From contig NZ_JAQNDK010000002.1 of the NCBI RefSeq assembly GCF_028368935.1, positions 2,232,001-2,296,000 on the forward strand: a stretch of 64,000 nucleotides of DNA, written 5' to 3'. Numbering within the stretch: the first letter of the stretch is position 1; each line of letters opens with the position of its first letter. The notes beneath the pieces are model-generated. The model had not been told where the DNA came from, searched no databases, and saw nothing but the letters and a program-made list of their open reading frames with translations. Shown here piece after piece: positions 36,994-44,718 of this stretch. The DNA is from Sorangium aterium. Lineage in GTDB: Bacteria > Myxococcota_A > Polyangia > Polyangiales > Polyangiaceae. The position numbers were made by a program, and so were the translations under genes.

Positions 36994-38583
36994 ATGAAGA
37001 GGAATCGAGTTCGCGGGCAGCTGTGTTCCTTGGGGCTGGTCGTTTGCACCGTCGGTTGCGATACGGTGTGGAGCAACGTCGCGGAGGATTGCGAGGTTAC
37101 CCTGTCGTGCGACCATCATCGCGGGCTGTGGGATGGCACAGGCGGCGGTGTGCCGAACCCCGAGTGTGAGGCCGATCCGACGAAGGACGCGAGCACGGTG
37201 ACGGACGAGTGCGCGGTGTTCGCGAGCGCAAACGCGGCACCTGGCGGGGACGGGACAAAGGAGAAGCCGTACGCTTCGCTCGCGGAGGCGATCGCGAACG
37301 CCCACGGCAAGCGGGTGCTGGCGTGCATGAGCGGAGCGTTCGCGGAGAGCGTGACGATCGAGGCGGGCGTGGAGGTGATCGGCGGCTTCGACTGTGACGC
37401 GGCGTGGATGTGGAGCGAAGCGGCGCGGAGCGCGATCGAGGGGCCGCCGGATCAGATCGCGCTCACGCTGGGGGAGGGAGCGAACGGGGCAAAGGTGCGG
37501 AGCTTCGCGGTGCGCGCCGCGAGCACGACGAAGGCAGGCGGGTCGTCGATCGGGGTGGCGGTCGCGGACATCGGGGCGGAACTGGCGCAGGTGGAGGTGA
37601 CCGCAAGCGACGGGATGGATGGCGCGGACGGCAAGATACCGATCGAACGGCCGTACACAGGGGCGAGCGGGTCGACGAATACGGCGTCGTTCGCGTGTAT
37701 TATGGATGTGTCTGTCTACGGCGGCGACCCCGGCGTCACCCTCTGCGAAGACGGCGAGACCCGCGGTGGCGAAGGCGGCCTCGGCGGCATCCCAGGCATG
37801 GGTGACGACAACGGCCGGCCCGGCCAGGCCGGAACCCCCCTGCCCGACCCAATCCTCCCCGACAGCCCGGGTCTCGGCGGCATGGGCCAAACGGAGACGA
37901 GCGAATGCGAACAGGGCCAACCCGGCCGCGATGGCGCCTCCGACGCCCACGGCCGCGCCGGTCGCGCCACCACCCTCGCCCTCACGGGCATCACCGGCGG
38001 CGACGGCGCCCCCGGCATCACCGGCAAGAAAGGTCAAGGAGGCGGTGGAGGCGGCGGCGCGAAGGCGGGGTATTATTGCGGAAACCCGAGGAGCCCCGTG
38101 GAGGCTTCTGGCGCCAGCGGCGGTGGCGGCGGAGCCGGCGGCTGCGGAGGCAAAGGAGGAGGCGGCGGCCAAGCCGGCGGATCGAGCATCGGCATCCTCA
38201 GTCTGGGAACGAAGCTCGAACTGACCGAGGTGACCGTCGCCGTGGGCAAGGCGGGCAACGGAGGAAAGGGCGGACTCGGACGACCTGGCGCCAGCGGGGG
38301 CAGTGGCGGGACCGCAGGTGACGCTGGCCCTCTTGGTGGCTCCGGATGTGATGGTGGTCGTGGCGGCACGGGCGGCCGCGGCGGTCTTGGCGGCGGCGGT
38401 CGAGGCGGCCATGCGGTGGGAATCGCCTACGCCGCTGCGCCGAGCGCGGCGGTGGAGCTGAAGGACTTCAAAAAGGGGGCGGCGGGCGACGGCGGGCAGC
38501 TCGGGTTCGGCGACAACGCCGGCATGCCCGGTGTGAGCGCCGCGTGCTGGAGCTTCGGTGGAAACGAGAGCTGCGGGCAGTGA
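36994..38583 (+). CDS. Glycine-rich beta-helix-like lipoprotein, copy E (mosaic)
   Basis: 529 residues. The ATG has GAGG 6 bp upstream and gives signal MKRNRVRGQLCSLGLVVCTV followed by GC. Head, Gly-rich body and tail CWSFGGNESCGQ are as in the others. From about 37725 to 38020 the codon choice changes abruptly to C-ending codons (GGC, CCC, CTC), unlike the G-ending style of the rest of the array. It returns afterwards. This suggests that a segment was replaced from another source. The protein plan is unaffected. Confidence 0.88.
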   Translation: MKRNRVRGQLCSLGLVVCTVGCDTVWSNVAEDCEVTLSCDHHRGLWDGTGGGVPNPECEADPTKDASTVTDECAVFASANAAPGGDGTKEKPYASLAEAIANAHGKRVLACMSGAFAESVTIEAGVEVIGGFDCDAAWMWSEAARSAIEGPPDQIALTLGEGANGAKVRSFAVRAASTTKAGGSSIGVAVADIGAELAQVEVTASDGMDGADGKIPIERPYTGASGSTNTASFACIMDVSVYGGDPGVTLCEDGETRGGEGGLGGIPGMGDDNGRPGQAGTPLPDPILPDSPGLGGMGQTETSECEQGQPGRDGASDAHGRAGRATTLALTGITGGDGAPGITGKKGQGGGGGGGAKAGYYCGNPRSPVEASGASGGGGGAGGCGGKGGGGGQAGGSSIGILSLGTKLELTEVTVAVGKAGNGGKGGLGRPGASGGSGGTAGDAGPLGGSGCDGGRGGTGGRGGLGGGGRGGHAVGIAYAAAPSAAVELKDFKKGAAGDGGQLGFGDNAGMPGVSAACWSFGGNESCGQ

Positions 38584-38602
38584 GAAAAAAAGTGCTGTTG
38601 CG

Positions 38603-38631
38603 TGATAATCCCGAGGGGCTCAACGTAATGC
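38603..38631 (+). repeat. 29-bp element, copy 8
   Basis: Starts TGATAATCCCG and ends CAACGTAATGC. It lies 20 bp after the lipoprotein E stop. Confidence 0.8.
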
Positions 38632-38693
38632 GACTGGTTGAATCACGAGCGCTGCGTCTTGTGAGCAGCTGAGCTGAAGGAGACACAAAGAAT

Positions 38694-38990
38694 ATGAGTG
38701 GACGTGCCCCGTGCTGCGGTGGTAGGGAGTGGTCCGTCGCGGAGACGCGACACGGTGGGCTGCCAGGCGCTTACAACCGCACCACCATCGCGTGGATTGC
38801 CCAGGGCGCGGGCGGAGGGACCGTTGATCTGCTGAAACCTTCTGCGTCGGGCCGCGAGCGTGGATGTTATCCAACGGTCGCTGAAGGCAGTCCGTCAGTA
38901 GATCACTTTCTTGCGGCGGGAGAGCTGCGATGTGTAGCGCCGGGGCAGAGGCGTGATGGCGCTGGGCTCCGAACCGCGATCGCCGTCGAG
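38694..38990 (+). pseudogene. Remnant of the N-terminal block (fourth copy)
   Basis: It has the same ribosome site and start region, and the frame reads SVAETRHGGLPGAYN, AGGGTVDLLKPSASG and CYPTVAEGSP as in C, D and E. After a partial palindromic element (38990 onward) the TPR-PEGA part is missing and a lipoprotein fragment follows. It looks like a unit collapsed by deletion. Confidence 0.65.
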
Positions 38991-39040
38991 ACCCCTCCCG
39001 TCCTCGCGTACGGGGCGACGCGGTGCGGCAGCAAGGGCAG

Positions 39041-39151
39041 ACCACGCTGCAATCCGGCACGCCGGGCGCCCGGGGCCCCGGCCGCAGCAACAACGTTGCC
39101 GACAACGCGGGCGCAGCAGGCACGGCGGCGGCGGAGCAGGAGTTTCCATAA
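39041..39151 (+). pseudogene. Fragment of a glycine-rich lipoprotein
   Basis: DNA related to 20441-20545 (RSNNVADNAGAAGTAAAEQE then FP and stop). It is fused behind the collapsed N-terminal block. The following 39152-39350 repeats the spacer of 20546-20740, including the GATCGCG/CGCGATC hairpin, and holds no gene. Confidence 0.6.
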
Positions 39152-39355
39152 GTGAGCGACGACGTGGCGGGCGGCCTCGTCGCTGGTGCCGCCTGCCGCC
39201 GTGAAGCGTGGCGGCAGGCGACCCCGACGATCGCGCGACGCGCGATCGAGCGTGCGAGGCGCCTCCCGCAGGCGACATGTACGGCGGCGAGCTGCGCCCG
39301 CCGGCTGCTGCCACCGGCGAGCGGTGGAGAAAGTGAGGACGACCGTACGATCTTG

Positions 39356-39384
39356 TGACGACCCGGCCTGGCTGCGCGTAAGTA
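39356..39384 (+). repeat. 29-bp element, copy 9 (most diverged)
   Basis: Starts TGACGACCCGG and contains GCGCGTAAG. It aligns without gaps to copy 2 and lies at the same distance from a CxHC protein gene. Confidence 0.6.
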
Positions 39385-39477
39385 GTCGAAAGATATCGAT
39401 TTCTGGACGAAAACGCTTGGCGAGCTCTTTCGTGGCCGGCAGTATGCGCGCCGCTCGATCCAAGGAGCGCCCTGCCG

Positions 39478-39825
39478 ATGCGCCGGAATTCCAGTGGAAA
39501 CTATGTCCCTCTCTCCGGAAGACGCCCCAGCCCGAGCGGGATGGGGGAGTGGGAGCGGATGTGGGTGCGCAGGCTGGGTCTCGAGGATGTGGAGTGGGAC
39601 CCGGAGCTGCACTGCGAGCACTGCATCGCGAAGCGAGCGGCCTGGGAAGCGGTGATGGAGGAACTTGCATCACGGTCGGGGAACCGACCGAAGCTGCGGC
39701 TGAGCCCTGGATGGGAGAAGATCCCGCCGAGGGCGGGCAGGCGAAGCAGGCGGAGCAAGGGCCGCTGCAGGCGGCTGCTGCTGAAGATGGTGCGACTGGC
39801 GCGTCTCGTGCGCGAGGATTTTTGA
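39478..39825 (+). CDS. Small basic CxHC protein, copy 2
   Basis: 115 residues; AAGGAG lies about 10 bp before the ATG. The core EWERMWVRRLGLEDVEWDPE and CEHCIAKRAA is as in copy 1, as is the Arg/Lys-rich tail (RRLLLKMVRLARLVREDF). It precedes the second PP2C-like gene by 184 bp, as in the first pair. No family is recognised. Confidence 0.72.
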   Translation: MRRNSSGNYVPLSGRRPSPSGMGEWERMWVRRLGLEDVEWDPELHCEHCIAKRAAWEAVMEELASRSGNRPKLRLSPGWEKIPPRAGRRSRRSKGRCRRLLLKMVRLARLVREDF

Positions 39826-40009
39826 GCGCTTGAGCGAAAGGTCCCGTCGCGAGCTCCCAGCTCGGGCGAGCAGCCGCTGACGGCGTGACCTCGCCGAGGG
39901 CGCACGGCGGCGGCGCGGCGCGCCGGGTGACAGAACAGGAGACCGGCGCACCGCGAGCGTGGTGCGCGCTGACTCGGCTCGTCCTTGCGGCGAGCGTGCG
40001 AGGTGGAGG

Positions 40010-40774
40010 ATGGTGCGTCCAACGCTCGCCATCGAGGCAGGGGCGGATGCCCTTGTGTCGAGGCGTCGTGCGAGCAACGAGGAGCGCTCTGGTGAGTTGC
40101 CTTGCCTGGGCCTCTTCCTGGTCACGGGCCGGCTTGGCGGAGAGATCGTCTCCCGCACGGCGATCGAGATGGTGCATCCCCCTGTCGAGGCAGGCAGCGT
40201 GGACGACCCTGGCGCTGGTGAGATGATCGCGCCGCAGTGTCGGGACGAAGTGCGGCTCACGATGAGCCCGCGTCGAACAGGCCGCGCCGAGGACGAGCGT
40301 CTGCAGCCGGGACCGAGCGGCGTGCAGGTGACCTTCGCCGGTGTACTGCTCGCACCAGGGGCGGCGTACATCGTCTACGCAGGCGATATGCACATCTACC
40401 GGTTCCGTGGGGGGAAGCTGGAGGCGCGACCGCGTGATGTTGCGGCGGTCGACGGCGGGGCGTTGGACGGATCCATCCCGCTGGACGCCCCAGCCATGCT
40501 GGTGCAACACGCCGGCGCGGCCGCACGCGCGCTCGGCTGCGACGCAGCGGTGGAGATGACGGCCCAGGTCGAGAACACGGCGCCGGGCGACATTTTCCTC
40601 GCGTGCTCGGGGGACCTCTGGGGCTCGGTGTCCGAGCAGCGCATCGCCGGCATCCTCGCAGCGCACCGCGAGCTGCGGCTGGCGGCGAGCCTGCTGATGG
40701 ACTGCGCTCATGAGAACGGCGAGGTCGAGCAGGCAATGTGCGTCCTGGCCCGTGTGGCAGGGTCTGTGGGTTGA
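40010..40774 (+). CDS. PP2C-like protein lacking metal ligands, copy 2
   Basis: 254 residues, same length and start context (GAGGTGGAGG before ATG) as copy 1. The PP2C-like segments are RRRASNEE, LFLVTGRLGG, AYIVYAGDMHIYRF, PGDIFLACSGDLWGSV and QAMCVLARV. One acid is nearer canonical here (AGDMH for GDSR), but the DG of the first motif and the final DN are still missing, so full activity remains unlikely. The leader hairpin of copy 1 is conserved (CGCACC/GGTGCG, 39947-39966). Confidence 0.75.
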   Translation: MVRPTLAIEAGADALVSRRRASNEERSGELPCLGLFLVTGRLGGEIVSRTAIEMVHPPVEAGSVDDPGAGEMIAPQCRDEVRLTMSPRRTGRAEDERLQPGPSGVQVTFAGVLLAPGAAYIVYAGDMHIYRFRGGKLEARPRDVAAVDGGALDGSIPLDAPAMLVQHAGAAARALGCDAAVEMTAQVENTAPGDIFLACSGDLWGSVSEQRIAGILAAHRELRLAASLLMDCAHENGEVEQAMCVLARVAGSVG

Positions 40775-40830
40775 CTTCGTAAGGAGGAGCGACGCAGACG
40801 CGCCGGAGCGCAGCGAGGCTGTGGCGAGGC

Positions 40831-40920
40831 GACCCCTCCCGTCCCGCGCGGAGCGCGGGACTTGGGAGGGGCGGACCGCGCGCAGGCCCGCAGGGCCGAG
40901 CACGGGCCGGGGGTGGGCAG
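40831..40920 (+). repeat. Palindromic element of about 90 bp, copy 5
   Basis: Close to copies 1 and 3. It is followed directly by a Gly-rich gene fragment rather than by a hydrophobic segment. Confidence 0.85.
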
Positions 40921-41134
40921 CATTCCTGGGGGCGAAGGTGGCGGCGCGATGGGCGGGGCGGCGATCTTCCCGGGAGCCATGCCGGGCGCCGGAGCGAGCG
41001 GAGGCAGCGGCGGACCCCGCGGCTGCGGCGGGCTGCCCGGGCAGGGCGGCGGAGCAGGCCTCTCCGTGAGCAAGCGATACGGCAGCGGCGGCGAGCAGAG
41101 CCCGCTGGACTGCTGGTGGCGGGGAGCGCTGTAG
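40921..41134 (+). pseudogene. Gly-rich lipoprotein fragment after the palindromic element
   Basis: The frame encodes GGEGGGAMGGAAIFPGAMPG, then GASGGSGGPRGCGGLPGQGG and a short tail with one cysteine. This resembles the collagen-like body of the lipoproteins without head or signal. It is probably a relic, although the frame is intact to its stop. Confidence 0.55.
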
Positions 41135-41160
41135 AAAAAATGAGATGTGGTATGATTTCG

Positions 41161-41189
41161 TGGCAATTTCGGAGAGCTGAACGTAACTC
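41161..41189 (+). repeat. 29-bp element, copy 10
   Basis: Starts TGGCAATTTCG and includes GAGCTGAACGTAACTC. It lies about 90 bp upstream of the third CxHC gene. Confidence 0.75.
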
Positions 41190-41278
41190 GGTAAAACGGT
41201 AACGATGATTCGAAGAAACCCCTTGGCGAGCTCATTCGTTGCCGGCAGAATGGGCACCGCCCGAATTCAAGGAGCCCC

Positions 41279-41626
41279 ATGCCGAAGCGCCGAAGGTCCC
41301 GCGGAGACGACCCCCCTCCCTCTGGTAAGCGCCCCAGCTTGAGCAAGATGGGGGAGTGGGAGCGGATGTGGGTACGGAGGCTGGGTCTCGAAGACATCGA
41401 CTGGGATCCCGAGAAGTATTGTATGCACTGCATCGCGGAGCGGGCGGCTCGCGAAGAGGCGGCGGCGGAGGAGCTCGCGCCGCCGTCAGGGCCCAGACTG
41501 CCCGCGTCGCAGAGCCTCTTGTGGGCCAAGAACCCACGCCCGGTAGGTGGTCCCAAAGAGCGCAGCAAGCGCCGCCCCAGACTGATGCTCGTGCCCTCGG
41601 TACACCGCAAAGGCGAGGATTCTTGA
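41279..41626 (+). CDS. Small basic CxHC protein, copy 3
   Basis: 115 residues with AAGGAG before the ATG. It shares EWERMWVRRLGLEDIDWDPE and CMHCIAERAAREE; the C-terminal half is unlike copies 1 and 2 (no LLKMVRLAR segment). The expected PP2C-like partner downstream is truncated (41697-41861), so this pair is broken. Confidence 0.68.
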   Translation: MPKRRRSRGDDPPPSGKRPSLSKMGEWERMWVRRLGLEDIDWDPEKYCMHCIAERAAREEAAAEELAPPSGPRLPASQSLLWAKNPRPVGGPKERSKRRPRLMLVPSVHRKGEDS

Positions 41627-41696
41627 GCGAGAGGCCCCTTCGCGAGGGGGCTGGATCGAGCGAGTCGACCAGAGGGTATGGGGGACGCTGGCTCTG

Positions 41697-41861
41697 ATGT
41701 GCTCTCCGGGAATCTGTCGTGTTGTGTCGGAACACCGCATCTCCGGCATCCTCGCTGCGCATCGCGAGTCGCTGCGCGCGGCGCGCCACCTGTGCTGCGC
41801 GCGGCGTGCCATGTGCGCGAGTCGCGCCTTCGGATGGATGGACTGCGCTCATGAGCTCACG
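41697..41861 (+). pseudogene. Truncated third PP2C-like copy
   Basis: The frame reads CSPGICRVVSEHRISGILAA then HRESLRAA and, after an Ala/Arg/Cys-rich interruption, WMDCAHE. These match CSGDLWGSVSEQRIAGILAA and LMDCAHEN of copy 2. The N-terminal two thirds and the C-terminus are missing. It marks the right edge of the duplicated locus. Confidence 0.75.
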
Positions 41862-42097
41862 CCGCGATCCCGAGCGCGCACCGCGCGCCCTGGCGCGCGG
41901 CGGCGACGGCCGAGGCGCTCCGCCATGAGCACGAGCGGCCCGAGCGTGCGCCCACGCCTCGCGCAGGCCCACGCCGGCGCGCCGCTCTCCCCGGCCCCGC
42001 TGGCCTCCCGCCCGAACGCCTGGCCGCAGCGCCGTCGCACGCAGGAAGCGCACCACGGCCTACCTCCGTGCGCCCCGCTCCTGCTACCCTCCGGGCC

Positions 42098-43774
42098 GTG
42101 GCGATAACGACCGATTTCCTCGTCATCGGCAGCGGTGTGGCTGGGCTGACCTTCGCGCTCGAGGCGGCCGAGCACGGCGAGGTGATCATCGTCACCAAGC
42201 GCGCGCGTGACGAATCCAACACGAAGTACGCTCAGGGCGGCATCGCCGCGGCCTTCGCCCCGGACGACTCCCCCGAGGCGCACATCGCCGACACGCTCGA
42301 GGCGGGGGCGGGGCTCTGTCACGAGGTGGTCGTCGAGATCTGCGCGCGGGAGGGGCCCGAGCGGGTGCGTGAGCTCATCGCGCGGGGCGCCCAGTTCGAC
42401 CACGAGAACGGCCAGGTGCGCCTCGGGCGCGAGGGAGGGCACTCCGCGCGGCGGATCGTGCACGCCGCCGACGCCACCGGCCTCGAGATCGAGCGCGCGC
42501 TCCTCGAGCAGGCCCGGCAGAACCCGAACATCCGCTTCGCCGAGCACCACACGGCGATCGACCTCATCCCGCTCTCCCGGTTCGGCGGGCCGGACATCTG
42601 CGCCGGCGCCTACGTGCTCGACGAGACCGACGCCGCGCTGAACGGGCCGCGGCCGCGCGACTCGGAGCGGCCGGCGCCCAGGCACCGGCCAGCCTCGAAG
42701 CCGCACGTCGTCGAGACGTACCTCGCGCGGGCGACCGTGCTCGCGACCGGCGGCGCAGGCAAGGTCTACCTCTACACGACGAACCCCGACGTCGCGACGG
42801 GCGACGGCGTCGCCATGGCCTACCGGGCAGGCGCCGAGATCGCGAACATGGAGTTCTACCAGTTCCACCCGACGTGCCTGTTCCACCCGGAGGCAAAGAG
42901 CTTCCTCGTCAGCGAGGCGCTGCGCGGCGAGGGCGCCATCCTCCGGCTGCCGGACGGGACGGCCTTCATGGCCAGCCACGATCCGCGCAAGGACCTCGCG
43001 CCGCGCGACATCGTGGCGCGGGCCATCGACTTCGAGATGAAGCGGACCGGCTCGGACTACGTGCTGCTCGACATCACCCACCGGCCGGCGAGCTTCGTCC
43101 GCGAGCACTTCCCGACCATCCACGCGCAGTGCCTCCGCTACGGCATCGACATCACCGTGCAGCCGATCCCCGTCGTGCCGGCCGCCCACTACATGTGCGG
43201 CGGGATCACCACCGACCTCTACGGCAGGACGACGATCCCCGGGCTGTGGGCGATCGGCGAGTGCACGTGCACGGGGCTGCACGGCGCGAACCGGCTCGCC
43301 TCGAACTCGCTGCTCGAGGGGCTCGTCTTCGGCCACCGCGCGGCCGCGCGCCTCGGCACCCAGATCGCCGAGCTCCGGCAGAGCGCGTTCCCCGATGTGC
43401 CCGAGTGGCAGGTCGGCAACGCGGTCGCCAGCGACGAGGAGGTCGTCGTCGCCCACAACTGGGACGAGCTGCGCCGCACCATGTGGAACTACGTCGGCAT
43501 CGTCCGGTCCGACGCCCGCCTCCGGCGCGCCGCCCGGCGGATCTCGCTGCTCCAGGAGGAGATCCGCGAGTACTACTGGAAGCACCTGGTCACCCGGGAT
43601 CTGCTCGAGCTGCGGAACATCGCCACCGTGGCCGAGCTCATCGTCGGCTGCGCCTCCGCCCGGCACGAGAGCCGGGGGCTGCACACGACGATCGACTACC
43701 CGGAGACGAACGATCGCCTCGGCACGGACACGGTCGTGAAGCGCGGCGTCCTGCCTTATCTGCGAGGTCGATGA
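42098..43774 (+). CDS. nadB: L-aspartate oxidase
   Basis: 558 residues from a GTG at 42098, giving VAITTDFLVIGSG. It oxidises L-aspartate to iminosuccinate with FAD, the first step of de novo NAD synthesis. FAD-binding IGSGVAGL lies at about 9-16; the substrate-domain motif QGGIAAAF at about 47-54; the HPTCLF and SEALRGEGAIL segments in the middle; and GLHGANRLASNSLLEGLVFG near residue 400. The C-terminal helical domain has RNIATVAELI-like sequence. A small insert of about 15 residues follows ETDAALNG. NadA and NadC are not adjacent. Its stop overlaps the start of the CPBP gene (ATGA). Confidence 0.96.
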   Translation: MAITTDFLVIGSGVAGLTFALEAAEHGEVIIVTKRARDESNTKYAQGGIAAAFAPDDSPEAHIADTLEAGAGLCHEVVVEICAREGPERVRELIARGAQFDHENGQVRLGREGGHSARRIVHAADATGLEIERALLEQARQNPNIRFAEHHTAIDLIPLSRFGGPDICAGAYVLDETDAALNGPRPRDSERPAPRHRPASKPHVVETYLARATVLATGGAGKVYLYTTNPDVATGDGVAMAYRAGAEIANMEFYQFHPTCLFHPEAKSFLVSEALRGEGAILRLPDGTAFMASHDPRKDLAPRDIVARAIDFEMKRTGSDYVLLDITHRPASFVREHFPTIHAQCLRYGIDITVQPIPVVPAAHYMCGGITTDLYGRTTIPGLWAIGECTCTGLHGANRLASNSLLEGLVFGHRAAARLGTQIAELRQSAFPDVPEWQVGNAVASDEEVVVAHNWDELRRTMWNYVGIVRSDARLRRAARRISLLQEEIREYYWKHLVTRDLLELRNIATVAELIVGCASARHESRGLHTTIDYPETNDRLGTDTVVKRGVLPYLRGR

Positions 43775-44718
43775 GCGATCTGCACGGCACCCCCGACCCT
43801 CCGCCGAGCGGCGGAGGGCCCGGTCCGCTCGTCCGGCGAGGCGGCGAGGAGCGACCGATGTCGATCCCCGGCGCCATCGGCTGGACCGTGGGCGTCACCG
43901 CGCTGTTCCTGTTCCTGCTCGGCCTGATCTCCTCCTTCCGGATGGAGCCGGCGCTCGACGGCGCGGGCTCGTTCCGGCCGGCGCCGAAGCTCGACGTCAT
44001 CGGCAGCTTCGCGTGCCAGGCCGCCGCGTACCTGTTCGGGCTCTTCGGCGTGCTCCAGGTGCACGCGCCCCGCGCGTCGATCCGGCAGTTCCTCGGCCTG
44101 CGCAGGACGCACGTGGCGTTCTACCCGCTCGCGATCGCGCTCGGCTTCGCGCTCGAGGGGCCCATCGCAGCGCTCTACACGGCGATCGAGGCGCGCTGGC
44201 CGTCGGGGATCGACGACGCCGAGCTCGTCCGGGTCTTCGTCGACGCGAGCGCGCCCGAGCGGGCCGCGCTCGGCCTCATCTTCATCGTGCTGGGCCCCGC
44301 GCTGGAGGAGATCTTCTTCCGGGGAGCGCTCGCCCGCCCGCTGCGCTGGACGCACCGCGCCCCGCTCGTCATCGCGATCACGGCCGCGCTCTTCGCGGCG
44401 GCCCACGTCGGGTGGCAGAAGTTCCTGCCGATCGGGATCTTCGGCGTGGCCCTCGGCGTCCTCCGCGTCGCGAGCGGCTCGCTCTTGCCGTCCATCCTCC
44501 TCCACGGCACCTACAACGCCATCCAGTGCTTCACGCTCCTCTCCGCGGCGCGCGCGGGGGCCGTCGACGACGCGTCCTCGGCTGCCGGCGCCGCGGCGAG
44601 CCCCGTGTGGCTCGTGGCGGTGAGCTCCGCCTCTGCGCTCTTGTTGACCGCGCTCGCCTTCGTCCTCGGCCATCGCGCCGAGGGGGCGGCCCGCGCGAGG
44701 GAAAAGGACCTCTCATGA
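43771..44718 (+). CDS. CPBP-family intramembrane metalloprotease
   Basis: 315 residues with a 30-residue Pro/Gly-rich cytoplasmic N-terminus and about seven hydrophobic segments. The CPBP/Abi (Rce1-like) motifs are present: EEIFFRG (EExxxR, about residue 174), FAAAH (FxxxH) and HGTYN (HxxxN). Family members cleave membrane proteins or prenylated CAAX proteins and may confer bacteriocin self-immunity; the substrate is unknown. The ATG overlaps the nadB stop and the TGA overlaps the next start, so the three genes form one operon. Confidence 0.9.
   Translation: MSDLHGTPDPPPSGGGPGPLVRRGGEERPMSIPGAIGWTVGVTALFLFLLGLISSFRMEPALDGAGSFRPAPKLDVIGSFACQAAAYLFGLFGVLQVHAPRASIRQFLGLRRTHVAFYPLAIALGFALEGPIAALYTAIEARWPSGIDDAELVRVFVDASAPERAALGLIFIVLGPALEEIFFRGALARPLRWTHRAPLVIAITAALFAAAHVGWQKFLPIGIFGVALGVLRVASGSLLPSILLHGTYNAIQCFTLLSAARAGAVDDASSAAGAAASPVWLVAVSSASALLLTALAFVLGHRAEGAARAREKDLS

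Noticed and set aside
20330-41189. The 29-bp element as a sigma-54 promoter
   Set aside because: GG/GC spacing does not fit; most copies have TGAC or TGAG rather than TGGC and none has GC at the -12 position.
20330-41189. The 29-bp element as an integron attC-type site
   Set aside because: No imperfect palindrome with core sites is visible and there is no integrase gene in the window.
12547-41861. Insertion sequences or phage genes as the cause of the duplications
   Set aside because: No transposase, integrase or terminal inverted repeat with target duplication was recognised anywhere in the region.
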